The notes below the pieces were generated by a model. That model was not told the origin of the DNA. It saw nothing but the letters and a program-made list of their open reading frames with translations, and ran no database searches. A stretch of DNA of 64,000 nt from positions 1 through 64,000 of the forward strand of contig NZ_JAOCKJ010000003.1 of the NCBI RefSeq assembly GCF_029844725.1, read 5' to 3'. The position numbers were made by a program, and so were the translations under genes. The DNA is from Pantoea sp. GD03673 (GTDB taxonomy: Bacteria > Pseudomonadota > Gammaproteobacteria > Enterobacterales > Enterobacteriaceae). Positions 1 through 8,809 of this stretch are shown in pieces; position 1 is the first letter of the stretch; each line of letters starts with the position of its first letter.

Positions 1-291
1 ATGGTAAGAGTGGACTGGGAAACCGGCTTAGGATATGCGATGGATTTCTCGGGATATGAAAATTGGGATAAATATCTGGCATGGAGGAAAAAAATAAACG
101 CTCAGAAAAAACAACACAGCATCGTTGTGCCAGTACCGGACTATACCGATCAGGATACCTGCGGCATCACGGTACATTTCCTGCCCTGTGACCAGGTGAA
201 AGTGACCACCAGTTGCGCAAATTACGGTCGTCCGGGTTATCCAATTAAAGACCCGATTAAGATGGCGGAGCCGAAAGTCTGTCCGAAATAA
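1..291 (+). CDS. DUF3304-type lipoprotein, 5' end outside window (first copy)
   Basis: This is the C-terminal 96 residues of a protein whose beginning lies left of the window. It is nearly identical, over its last ~60 residues, to the complete protein encoded at 414-941, so it is a tandem duplicate. The shared part includes the Cys-rich stretches around DTCGI and LPCDQ and the ending EPKVCPK. Family identity (DUF3304, small lipoproteins found beside type VI secretion lipase effectors) is from recall. A role as immunity lipoprotein for a neighbouring effector is inference. The middle of the protein differs from copy two, as expected of diverged immunity paralogues. Confidence 0.7.
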   Translation: MVRVDWETGLGYAMDFSGYENWDKYLAWRKKINAQKKQHSIVVPVPDYTDQDTCGITVHFLPCDQVKVTTSCANYGRPGYPIKDPIKMAEPKVCPK

Positions 292-413
292 TCACCGGTC
301 TGGTGGTTATCACGTCTGTTTGACCTCTCTGAAAACAGCCCAGCCACAGTTGCCCGCGCGATTATGGCTAAGCAAAGTGTACGAAATCCGTCCATTAAAC
401 AAAGGAATGCAAA

Positions 414-941
414 ATGATGATTAATCATTATCTCATTGCAGCCTGTGCCCTGCTGCTGGCGGGCTGCAGCCAGTCTTCAGCGACGGCCTGGAGCGGCGGT
501 GGTGGCACCATTGAGGCCTTCAACCACACGAAGTGGGCAATTAACCACTTCAGTGTTGATGGTCAGTCGGGCATTGATGTTATCGGGCCGTTCCAGGGCG
601 GTGGCGGTGGCTGCTGCTATGGCGTGCCCGCAAAGTGGCGGCCGGGGATGATGGTAAGAGTGGACTGGGAGAGCGGAGAAGCATCGACAAAGGGATTTCC
701 TGGATTTGCAGATACGGCGAGGTATCTGGTATGGGAAAAGAAAATGAGTGTGAATAATCGTAATCACAGCATCGTTGTGCCGGTACCGGACTATACCGGG
801 CAGGATACCTGTGGCATCACGGTACATTTTCTGCCCTGTGACCAGGTGAGAGTGACCACCAGTTGCGCAAATTACGGTCGTCCAGGGTATCCGATAAAAG
901 ACCCGATTAAGATGGCGGAGCCGAAAGTATGTCCGAAATAA
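414..941 (+). CDS. DUF3304 lipoprotein, probable T6SS immunity-type protein (second copy)
   Basis: A 175-residue protein with an N-terminal lipoprotein signal: MMINHYLIAACALLLAGC ends in lipobox LAGC, so the Cys at residue 18 would be acylated and the protein anchored in the envelope. A glycine-rich, Cys-Cys segment follows (around residues 62-69). An AAAGGA Shine-Dalgarno at 401-406 supports the ATG at 414. The gene overlaps by 13 nt the start of the DUF2235 effector fragment at 929, an effector/immunity-like arrangement next to T6SS structural genes. Protection of the periplasm against the neighbouring lipase is inference; the family has no function I can name with certainty. Confidence 0.75.
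   Translation: MMINHYLIAACALLLAGCSQSSATAWSGGGGTIEAFNHTKWAINHFSVDGQSGIDVIGPFQGGGGGCCYGVPAKWRPGMMVRVDWESGEASTKGFPGFADTARYLVWEKKMSVNNRNHSIVVPVPDYTGQDTCGITVHFLPCDQVRVTTSCANYGRPGYPIKDPIKMAEPKVCPK
652..941 (+). repeat. Direct repeat of 1-291 (duplicated DUF3304 3' half)
   Basis: The stretch from ATGGTAAGAGTGGACTGGGA onward and the last ~170 nt closely match positions 1-291, with a diverged centre. Both copies end at the same TAA context. The first copy has CTG where the second has the ATG that starts the downstream DUF2235 gene. Confidence 0.85.
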
Positions 942-1339
942 CCACTAATGGATTGTGTTACCCGCCAGCGTTCCCGGCGCAGGGCCGCCTGCCCCTTCAG
1001 GTTTCACTGACAGGCGACAATCTTGCAAAACAGGAGAGTCAGGAGCGGGCATACCGGCAGGAACTCTGCCTGGCCTCGGAACGGCGTGTGGCACCGCCCT
1101 GCTGTAAAACCCTGCATATCAGCCTGTTTTTTGATGGCACAGGAAATAACCTGAACAACGATTTATTCGTGGCCCGTGAAAAAAAGCGCAAAGGCGAACC
1201 GGCCATTCTTCATCCGACCAATATTGCCCGTCTGTTCCGGGCCACCATCGGTCAGGGTCACGCTGGCGGGCTGACGGATAAAAGCGCTGAGCTGCTTGAT
1301 GGCGACGGCACCGGCGAAACATGGAGAAGACAGAATTAA
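929..1339 (+). pseudogene. Truncated DUF2235 (Tle1-like) T6SS phospholipase effector
   Basis: The 136-residue frame carries the characteristic opening of DUF2235 alpha/beta-hydrolases, TLHISLFFDGTGNNLNND, at about residues 61-78, followed by an ATNIARLF-type segment. Tle1-class effectors are several hundred residues long. Here the frame ends shortly after, before any GxSxG nucleophile motif, and the sequence passes directly into tssM-like remnants. It therefore cannot be an active lipase. The ATG lies inside the end of the upstream DUF3304 gene (13-nt overlap), typical of an effector/immunity pair. The truncation is most simply explained by a deletion that joined the effector gene to the 3' end of tssM. 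Confidence 0.7.
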
Positions 1340-1720
1340 CTGGGGGCTGTTGCGGCTAATTGATGCCCTGAAGCGAACGTTGCTTAAACAAATACTCTCG
1401 GATGGCGAGAGCTGGAAAGCCGTGGAGAAAATGTCGACAGCCGATGTTGTCATTTGGCCTGACAGGCAGTGCGAACCGCTGCGAAACCTTCCAGAGTCTT
1501 CTGCAGGCAGCTTGACCGCAGCCAGTGGATGATGAGCTTCACCGCCCCGGATGGTCTCACGCTACAGTGGGTACTGCGATCCCAGTTGGGCAAAGGCCCG
1601 CTGGCACTGCTGGCATTACGGAATTTCACTTTGCCGGATCAAATCTTTAGCGTGGATGCCTCTGCGGCTGCACAGGCATTAACCATTACCGATAACTTTG
1701 CCATGAAGGGAACAGAATAA
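1340..1720 (+). pseudogene. tssM: 3' remnant of tssM (IcmF/VasK), T6SS inner-membrane protein
   Basis: No complete reading frame spans this stretch. From about 1490 one frame reads QLDRSQWMMSFTAPDGLTLQ and then LGKGPLALLALRNFTLPDQIF, which resembles the C-terminal beta domain of TssM. It ends in TAA at 1718-1720, sharing its last A with the ATG of tssA (TAATG coupling), the arrangement expected of an intact tssM-tssA junction. Upstream pieces lie in other frames, so the gene is both 5'-truncated and frameshifted. Full TssM is over 1100 residues, so more than 90 percent is missing. Assignment as TssM rests on recall of the family. Confidence 0.6.
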
Positions 1721-3315
1721 TGGCCGCATTACAAAACATTCTTAACGCCTGCGGGGCAGATGAGAAGAGCGCACTGGCTGAAGCACGTATGCGCAGTGCG
1801 GAGTGGCATAGCTGGCTGGCTCCTCTCGGCAGCAACCAGGGGGCGGGAGACGATCCGGGATATGACGATGATTTTCAGCGTATCCGCGAAGAGGTCAACA
1901 AGCTCTCCGGAATCGACACCGCATTAATCTGCCAGCTGGCAGAAAAGCTGCTGAAAACCACCTGCAAAGATCTGCGCGTGCTGACTTTTTACGCCTGGGC
2001 ACGTCTGCATCAGGAGGGCGAAGCCGGATTTGCTCAGGGGATTGAGCTGCTGGCAGCGATGCTGGACCGATATGGTGCCGCGTTGCACCCACATCGCGAG
2101 CGCAGCCGGAAGTCTGCCCTGGAGTGGCTGGGCAGCAGTCGCGTGACGGATAGCCTCTTACTTTATCCTGAAGTGGACATGGCGGTCATGCAGCGAATTA
2201 CCGCTGCGCTGGTGCTTGCTGAACAGACTTTTCTGACCTTCGACGAGGCGGCACGACCCGAATTAACCGGTTTGTATCAGGCGCTGGATAACCGGCTGGT
2301 GCAGAGTGGTGGGGCGAACAGTCTGGTGCCGCAGACCAGCCGTGAAGAGAGTGGTGCTGTGGTCTCAACCGCCTCAGAAGCCCCGGTGATGAGCACCGTC
2401 ACCTCCGGGCGTGACCTGCTCGATCAGGCGAAAGTGCTGGCCAAATACCTGCGGGATCAGCCCGGTGGCTGGCTGGCGGGGCATCATCTGTTGAAAAGTG
2501 TTCGCTGGGACACGCTGACAGAACTTCCTCCGCTGGATGCGGCCGGGCGCACCCGACTGACCCCGCCAAAACCTGACAACAAAGCGCATCTGAAACGCCT
2601 CTGGCTGCAAAAAAGCTGGTCTGAGCTGCTGGAACATACCGATACGCTGCTGGAGCAGGGAGTGAATCATCTGTGGCTGGATGTGCAGTGGTACGCCTGG
2701 CAGGCGCTGATAAAACTGGATGCGGATACCGCTTGCGCAGACATCCTCTGCCGTGACCTGAAAGGGTTACTGGCGCGCCTCCCCGGACTGGAAGTCCTGA
2801 CGTTCAACGATGGCACGCCCTTTGCCGATGAAGTGACGCTGCAATGGATTAACGAAAGCGTGCTGGACGATCTGCAGGGATGGAAAGATGAACCGGTCAG
2901 AGCCACAGGGATCGGCGCGGATGACGTGCTGACGCTGGAACCTGAGGTCCTCTCCCGCGCTGACAGCGAAGGGATGGAGGCCGCGCTGAGCTGGTTGCAG
3001 ATTCAGCCGGGTTACACCTCCTCACGCGATCAATGGCTGAAGCGCCTGCTGATGGCGCGGGTCAGCGAGCAGTGCGGTAAAAACGAGATGGCGCTTCATC
3101 TGCTGGGTGAACTGGATAGCAGTGCCGGAAAACTCACGCTTGAGCAGTGGGTGCCGGAACTGATGTTCGAAGTCAGGGCACGCCGGTTAAAACTGCTGCG
3201 CGGTAAAGCAGGGCGAAGCGAGGCGGACAAATCCCGTCTGCAGCCAGAGATGGAATCTCTGCTTTCCGGGCTTATTGCTCTGGATCCGGCGCGTGCTGCG
3301 GTGTTGTGCAGCTAA
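1720..3315 (+). CDS. tssA: Type VI secretion TssA-family protein (ImpA N-terminal domain)
   Basis: A 531-residue cytoplasmic protein. The N-terminal ImpA_N domain is seen at about residues 45-170 with DDPGYDDDFQRIREEVNKLSG and later KDLRVLTFYAWARLHQEGE. A helical, repeat-like C-terminal half (about 290-531) fits the VasJ type of TssA. TssA caps or organises the sheath at the baseplate. The ATG at 1720 overlaps the stop of the tssM remnant (TAATG). The gene itself is intact, but the core genes around it are damaged, so it probably no longer supports secretion. tssF follows 26 nt downstream, in the same transcription unit. Confidence 0.85.
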   Translation: MAALQNILNACGADEKSALAEARMRSAEWHSWLAPLGSNQGAGDDPGYDDDFQRIREEVNKLSGIDTALICQLAEKLLKTTCKDLRVLTFYAWARLHQEGEAGFAQGIELLAAMLDRYGAALHPHRERSRKSALEWLGSSRVTDSLLLYPEVDMAVMQRITAALVLAEQTFLTFDEAARPELTGLYQALDNRLVQSGGANSLVPQTSREESGAVVSTASEAPVMSTVTSGRDLLDQAKVLAKYLRDQPGGWLAGHHLLKSVRWDTLTELPPLDAAGRTRLTPPKPDNKAHLKRLWLQKSWSELLEHTDTLLEQGVNHLWLDVQWYAWQALIKLDADTACADILCRDLKGLLARLPGLEVLTFNDGTPFADEVTLQWINESVLDDLQGWKDEPVRATGIGADDVLTLEPEVLSRADSEGMEAALSWLQIQPGYTSSRDQWLKRLLMARVSEQCGKNEMALHLLGELDSSAGKLTLEQWVPELMFEVRARRLKLLRGKAGRSEADKSRLQPEMESLLSGLIALDPARAAVLCS

Positions 3316-3341
3316 TATACCCACCAGAAAGATGATAATTT

Positions 3342-5095
3342 ATGGATGATTTAACCCTGCGTTATTATGACGCCGAAATGCGTTACCTGCTGGAAGCGGG
3401 TGAAGAGTTTGCCCGCGCTCATCCGGAGCAGGCAGCCATGCTCAACCTTGATAAAGCGGGCGCACGTGACCCCTATGTAGAACGCCTGTTTGAGGGTTTT
3501 GCTTTCCTGATGGGGCGGCTGCGTGAAAAGCTGGATGATGACTTACCCGAACTGACCGAAGGACTGGTCAGCCTGCTATGGCCGCATTATCTGCGAACTA
3601 TTCCGTCGATGTCGGTGGTCGAATTCACGCCGGACTGGCGCGAAATGAAAGAGCCGATGCGCATCGCGAAAGGCTTTGAGGTGCATTCCCGCCCGATTGG
3701 CGAGAAGGGAACACGCTGCCGTTATACCACCACCAAAGCGATCAACCTTCAGCCACTGTCGCTGGAGAACGTCCGTCTTACCACCGATTCTGAAGGGCGA
3801 TCGCTTGTCACGTTGCGGTTTGACTGCAGCGATCTTGCCGACTGGGATCGTATCGATCTCAGTTCGGTTTCGCTTTACTTCAATGCTGATGCGCCGCTGG
3901 CCTGTGCAATGCATGAAGCCTTTACCATGAATGTGGCGCGGATGTGCCTGAGAATGCCAGGTGATACAGACGCAAGACCGCTGGCAGGGCATTTTACCGC
4001 CCAGGGGTTTGGCGAAGATGACACGCTCTGGCCAACCGGCACCAGCAGTTTCAGCGGTTATCAGTTGCTGCTGGAGTACTTTACCTTTCGTGAAAAATTC
4101 ATGTTCACCGCCCTGCGCGGTCTGGAAAGCGTGAATTTTCCGGCCGGACTTCGCTGGTTTGAAATCGACGTAACACTTACTGAGCGCTGGGAACATGACT
4201 TCAGCTTCACGGAAAAGCACCTGCGTCTGAACTGCGTCCCGGTGATCAACCTTTTTCCGCTGGAGTCCGATCCCCTCACGCTCAACTCACTGCAGACCGA
4301 GTATATGCTTCGTCCGATGCGCGTGCAGGATGGCCATACGGAATCTATGCGGTGGATTCGGTCATTTCATCCAGTCAGCATACCTATGTGCCGTTTTCCA
4401 GCTTTCGCCACAAAGGCGGCATGATGCGTCACCAGGCACCGGAATATTACTACCACACCCGCGTTCGTCGGGGTCCGTCCGGGCTGCATAACACCTGGCT
4501 TATCCTCGGCGGTGAGGCCTTTGACAATCACACGCTACCGGCAGATGAAAGCCTGTCGCTGACGCTCACCGGTACGCATGGTCAGCTCCCCCGGCGGGCA
4601 CTGCAAAGCACTGTGCTGGATACGGTGATGAAAACCACCTCGGCCAGCATCGCGGTGCGTAATCTCTGTGCGCCAACGCTGCCGTGTTATCCCCCGGCCC
4701 AGGACCGTTTTCACTGGCGCATACTGAGCCATCTCGGCAGCAGTTTTCTTTCAATGATGGACAACGCCGATGTGCTGCGCGGCACGCTGGCGCTCTATGA
4801 GTGGACGCACAGCGAGATGAATCGTCGTCGTCTCGAAGCCATCACAGAGGTGAAACACAGTGAGACTGAGCGTTTTGAGCAGGGCTATCTGGTGCGCGGC
4901 GTCCTGATCGACGTCACGCTGGATAGTCACGGCTTTGCCGGGCGGGGAGACATCTGCCTGTTTGGTGAAATGCTGAGCCGCTTTTTTGCACTTTATACCG
5001 ATATCTACCTGTTTAACCGTCTCGTTATCACCCTGCAACCCACCGGAGAGCGCCTGGAATGGCAAGAGAAACACAATCGCCGCATTCCCGGCTGA
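3342..5095 (+). pseudogene. tssF: tssF (VasA) baseplate gene, broken by a single frameshift
   Basis: Two overlapping frames together make a full-length TssF of about 585 residues. The 5' frame (3342-4424) starts MDDLTLRYYDAEMRYLLEAG and carries the family signature YVERLFEGFAFLMGRLREKL. The 3' part, in another frame from about 4343 to 5095, has the conserved SSFRHKGGM, YYYHTRVRRGPSG and FLSMMDNADVLRGTLALYEW segments. The join is near 4341-4345: adding one base after GGCCATACGGA would restore a smooth HTEIYAVDSVIS reading. Loss of one A in a short A run therefore explains the break. TssF is an essential baseplate component. A sequencing error cannot be excluded from one sequence. The start is supported by tight spacing to tssA. 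Confidence 0.9.
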
Positions 5096-6144
5096 CGCCA
5101 CGGCTGGAAGCCGACCTTCACAGAATGAATTTTTACCGGTTTTGCCAGCTGCTTGAGAAAGGCCAGCCCGATAAGCCGCTGATAGGATCGACCAGCCATC
5201 CTTCCGATGACCCGGTTCGCTTCAGCCCGCATCCGGGGATGGGGTTTCCCGCCACTGAGCTGAAAAACGTTGAATATGATGAAGAGGATGAAAGCAAACC
5301 CCCGGTCATCCGCACCACCTTCATGGGGCTGTACGGCGTGGATTCTCCGCTGCCAACAACTTACCTGGATGATATTACGCAGCGCCGTGAGGGACACGAG
5401 GCGCTGCAGAGCTTTCTGGATATCTTCAGCCACCGCATCCTGACGCAGTTTTATCGTATCTGGCGCAAATACTCTTATCCCGCCACCTTTGAGCCGGGCG
5501 GCACAGACACGGTTTCGCAGTCACTGTTAGGGCTGGCAGGACTGGGTATTCCCGGCACCGCGAACCATATTGCCACGCCGGTTTCGCGGTTTCTGGCGCT
5601 GCTCGGGATTTTACGTCAGCCAGGAAAAACGCAGGAGGGCATCCAGGCGCTGGTGACCCTGCTGGCACCGGAAACCCGCGTTCAGGTCAGTCCCTATTGT
5701 CTGCGCCCGGTTGAGATCAGTCAGCCATTAGGTTTTTACGGCGAGGATGATTTCCTGCTCGACGGCAATTCACCGCTGGGTGAGGAAGCGATGGATGCGA
5801 ACAGCCAGTTACTGATTGCGCTGATGACTGAGGATGAGCAGGAAGCGCAGGGCTGGAAGCCTGATGGTCTGCTCTGGAAAGATTTTTTGATCATGCTGCG
5901 GGTCTATCTGGGGTGGCGTTTCAAAGCCCGGATTACCCTGACGCTCAGCACCCCTCTGCTAATTGCGCCGCCATTAGGGGAAGGGGCTTTCTGGCTGGGC
6001 ATGAACGGTGTACTGGGCGCTGACAGTGAGGAGAGTCTGCCCGATCTCCCGTCGTATTACACCACTGAGCTGGGTTATTACACCGGCCTGCAGCCTGCCG
6101 TTCCACAACAAGGAAACCAACGTGTTACGTATAAGTTCGATTAA
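5059..6144 (+). CDS. tssG: Type VI secretion baseplate protein TssG
   Basis: A 361-residue homologue of TssG (VasB/ImpH), which with TssF and TssE forms the T6SS baseplate wedge. The N-terminal FYRFCQLLEK and the PVRFSPHPGMGFPATEL segment are typical of the family, as is FMGLYGVDSPLPTTYLD. The ATG at 5059 lies 37 nt inside the end of tssF and has a GGAGAG ribosome-binding site just upstream. Its end overlaps tssJ. The frame is intact over normal length, so it is younger in decay than tssF, or the tssF break is recent. Confidence 0.9.
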   Translation: MARETQSPHSRLTPRLEADLHRMNFYRFCQLLEKGQPDKPLIGSTSHPSDDPVRFSPHPGMGFPATELKNVEYDEEDESKPPVIRTTFMGLYGVDSPLPTTYLDDITQRREGHEALQSFLDIFSHRILTQFYRIWRKYSYPATFEPGGTDTVSQSLLGLAGLGIPGTANHIATPVSRFLALLGILRQPGKTQEGIQALVTLLAPETRVQVSPYCLRPVEISQPLGFYGEDDFLLDGNSPLGEEAMDANSQLLIALMTEDEQEAQGWKPDGLLWKDFLIMLRVYLGWRFKARITLTLSTPLLIAPPLGEGAFWLGMNGVLGADSEESLPDLPSYYTTELGYYTGLQPAVPQQGNQRVTYKFD

Positions 6145-6667
6145 AAACAGAAGCTGGCTGCTGCTGCCGCTGGCGATTAGCCTGACGGGATGTGGCCTGA
6201 AGCAGACCGTCACCGATGGCACCAAATCAGCATTCACTGCTGTGTTTTACAAAAAGATCAAAACCCTGCATCTCGATTTCACCGCACGTGAAACGCTGAA
6301 CACCGATGCCCGCGAAAATAATTCCCTGTCAGAGTCGGTGGTGATAAGGATTTATCAGCTGAAGGATCGCAAAGCCTTTGATCAATCCGTCTATCAGCAG
6401 TTAGTGAAAGAGGGGGACACCATTCTTAGCCCTGATCTGCTGGCCAGCCGGGATGTGGTGCTGAAACCCGGTGGTGCCGCGAGTCTGGATATGCCAATGG
6501 AGCCTGAGACAAACTTCGTTGCCATCGTGGGTCTTTTCCGTCATCCGGACAGTGTAAATGACCGCTGGAAATGGGTGCTTGAGCGTAACGATCTCGATCC
6601 CGACAAACCGCGCATTATCGAAGCCGGTGCCAGTCAGTTGATGCTGCAACCCGTTAAGGAGCCGTGA
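6122..6667 (+). CDS. tssJ: Type VI secretion lipoprotein TssJ
   Basis: The protein begins at a GTG at 6122, with AAGGA at 6110-6114 and a 23-nt overlap with tssG. The product starts with a lipoprotein signal (hydrophobic WLLLPLAISLTGC), giving an acylated Cys near residue 24. The mature part has the TssJ/VasD beta-sandwich features: SLSESVVIRIYQLKD, DRKAFDQSVY, and a late VAIVGLFRHPD. TssJ is the outer-membrane lipoprotein that binds the periplasmic C-terminal domain of TssM. With tssM reduced to a fragment it has no complete partner here. About 181 residues, normal for the family. Confidence 0.88.
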   Translation: MLRISSIKNRSWLLLPLAISLTGCGLKQTVTDGTKSAFTAVFYKKIKTLHLDFTARETLNTDARENNSLSESVVIRIYQLKDRKAFDQSVYQQLVKEGDTILSPDLLASRDVVLKPGGAASLDMPMEPETNFVAIVGLFRHPDSVNDRWKWVLERNDLDPDKPRIIEAGASQLMLQPVKEP

Positions 6668-7119
6668 TGCCACAGGAACATAATGCGGTTTCTTTATACG
6701 AGATGCTTTACGGTAACTTCACCGGGGGGCTCGATCTGCAGCAGGTCAGCGACGCGAATCAGGTGATCCTTTCGGTGCTGGATAATATGCAGCGCATCCT
6801 CAACTGTCGGGCGGGTACGCTTGCGCATCTGCCCGACTTTGGTCTGCCGGATATGACCAAAATTCTGCAGGGGATGCCGGGAACGGCACACCAGTTAATG
6901 AACACGCTTTCTGAGGTGCTGCTCAAGTATGAGCCACGCCTGAAGACGATCAAGGTGGTGCTGCTTGAACAGACCCAGCCGGGCGAGTTGCGTTACGCCA
7001 TTGATGCCGAACTGAAAGGCCTCGGGCTGGTACGCTACGGCACCGAGTTTATGCCAGAGGGGCGTGTTTTGTTGCGTCACCTGAGACAGCAACATTTCCT
7101 GGGTAATCAACAAATCTGA
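6667..7119 (+). CDS. tssE: Type VI secretion baseplate protein TssE (gp25-like)
   Basis: A 150-residue TssE. It has the gp25-like core: NMQRILNCRAGTLAHLPDFG followed by GLPDMTKI, then LLKYEPRLK with the conserved EPR, close to the domain's usual tail-lysozyme-like arrangement. It starts at ATG 6667, which overlaps the TGA of tssJ; a GTG one codon earlier is also possible. It is the last core structural gene in this remnant cluster. The 165 nt after it, up to the VasL-like gene, hold no gene I can support. Confidence 0.88.
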   Translation: MPQEHNAVSLYEMLYGNFTGGLDLQQVSDANQVILSVLDNMQRILNCRAGTLAHLPDFGLPDMTKILQGMPGTAHQLMNTLSEVLLKYEPRLKTIKVVLLEQTQPGELRYAIDAELKGLGLVRYGTEFMPEGRVLLRHLRQQHFLGNQQI

Positions 7120-7284
7120 GCCATCGCATCACCCCGGCTGTTTGCGCAATACAAAACAGAGCCAGCAGACCTCGTGCTGGGTCGCAATCAGCGAAACTGA
7201 GCCGCAAAGCGCGTGTTCAAACCGATGATACCCGCCGTTACCTTTCCTGTTTCTCAGAAAGGGATCTTCAGGAGCTTTCCTTTA

Positions 7285-8649
7285 GTGAACACCCCGAAAA
7301 CCTTTAAAACCGGCAGCGATCCGCGTGGCTTGCCGGATTATGCTGCACTGCGCGATGAACTGGCGAAGCTGTCTCATCCGGCGCGTCCGGATGTAGACTG
7401 GGAACGCGTGGAGCAATTGAGTCTTTCGCTGTTTCATAGCAACGGCCTGGAACTGCAGACGCTGTGCTGGTACACGCTGGCGCGAACCCGACTGGCTGGT
7501 ATGGCGGGTCTGAACGAGGGACTGGCACCGCTGGAGATGCTGATAACCCAGCAGTGGGGAACATTGTGGCCTCGGCCAGCCCATGCCCGGATTGAAATCC
7601 TTGCCGGGCTGAGTCAGCGGCTCCAGGCCGTACTGCGTACGCTGACGCTTGATTATGCGCAGCTGCCTCTGATCTATCAGGCCGAGACATATCTGAACAC
7701 TGTGCGTGATCTCCTGCAGCGTCTGGAGCTGAAAAATATTAGTCAGATAGGTGAGCTGTCTCTGTTTATGCACAATGCAGCCACCCGGCTTGAAAATCAG
7801 TACGCCAGTCAGCGTGACCCGTCTGCCAGCGTTATCCCTGCGGAAGACCGGGGTGCCCAAATGGCAGCGGAGCCTGCAACGGTCACGGTTAATTCCGATG
7901 AGACTCTCCCCGCCAGCGTCGGCGATGCAAACGGCGTCGCAAAACGGGCACCGCGTATTACTGCCGCAAGAAGTCAGCCAGCCACCAGCCGCAGCGGTGC
8001 CGCTGAACCGGTCGTGAAGCCTGGATCAACGCCGCCGAATACGCATCAGGTGCCAGTGAATAAGGAGATATCACCCATTTCACCGCCCCGGCAGGCGTGG
8101 CAACCTTTCGTCGCAGGTATGCTGACCATGCTGGTTGTGGGCGCGATCGGCCTATGGAGCAGGCAAAAAATCGACCCGGAGCCGGTCAGCCCTGTGCCGG
8201 TCATCGCTGATGCCCATGCGCTGACCACGCTGGCGCAGCTTTCGCCATTATGGCGACAGGAGTATGGCTTTGTGCTCGCTGCCAGCGCTGAGCCTGACGA
8301 AGCAGACGCGTTAAAACGCCAGTGGCAGCACTACATTACGGGCAATGCGCTACCCACAGAGTCATTAGCTGGCTGGCATCAGGGCATGGAAGGATTGCAG
8401 GCGCTGACACACCGCCTGAATAAGCTTGATGAGCGCAAAGGCAGCTACCTCACCGGCTCAGAACTGAAGTCGATGGTGTTTACGATTACGCAAAATTTCA
8501 GCCGTTCCGTTCCCCTCGAAGAGCAGCTTTATCTGCTGGGACAGTCAGAAAACGCGGCATCGGGAAGAGCCGCTCAGCTGGCGCAAATCGATATGCAGTT
8601 TTCCCAGTTGCTGAACCGCTATGCGCTGATAAAAAGTCAGGCAGAGTGA
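7285..8649 (+). CDS. VasL/TssA-like T6SS-associated membrane protein
   Basis: The protein starts TPKTFKTGSDPRGLPDYAAL and carries an ImpA_N-like domain in its first ~170 residues (LARPDVDW-type helices, LCWYTLARTRLAG). A Ser/Ala/Pro-rich linker follows, then one transmembrane helix (FVAGMLTMLVVGAIGLW), and a C-terminal region ending QLLNRYALIKSQAE. This architecture matches VasL proteins, accessory TssA-like factors of enterobacterial T6SS. I chose the GTG at 7285 because AGGAG lies 10 nt upstream and homologues begin near that point. A GTG at 7213 would add 24 residues without a good ribosome-binding site. Intact, about 454 residues. Confidence 0.75.
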   Translation: MNTPKTFKTGSDPRGLPDYAALRDELAKLSHPARPDVDWERVEQLSLSLFHSNGLELQTLCWYTLARTRLAGMAGLNEGLAPLEMLITQQWGTLWPRPAHARIEILAGLSQRLQAVLRTLTLDYAQLPLIYQAETYLNTVRDLLQRLELKNISQIGELSLFMHNAATRLENQYASQRDPSASVIPAEDRGAQMAAEPATVTVNSDETLPASVGDANGVAKRAPRITAARSQPATSRSGAAEPVVKPGSTPPNTHQVPVNKEISPISPPRQAWQPFVAGMLTMLVVGAIGLWSRQKIDPEPVSPVPVIADAHALTTLAQLSPLWRQEYGFVLAASAEPDEADALKRQWQHYITGNALPTESLAGWHQGMEGLQALTHRLNKLDERKGSYLTGSELKSMVFTITQNFSRSVPLEEQLYLLGQSENAASGRAAQLAQIDMQFSQLLNRYALIKSQAE

Positions 8650-8809
8650 GAGCTGGCCGCGATATCTTCCGGGGTCACCGACAGTCTGCCGGGTCGCTTA
8701 TGGCAAAATTAATAATCTGCGCCATAGTCAATATTCACCGATTGATTACGCTTTAGCTTTTATTAAGTCCATCGGCACCTGTCTCAGGCGCTATTTAACA
8801 GAGGTTAAA

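Noticed and set aside
3576-4220. 214-codon minus-strand frame inside tssF
   Set aside because: Shadow of the tssF coding frame; no family resemblance and no ribosome-binding site.
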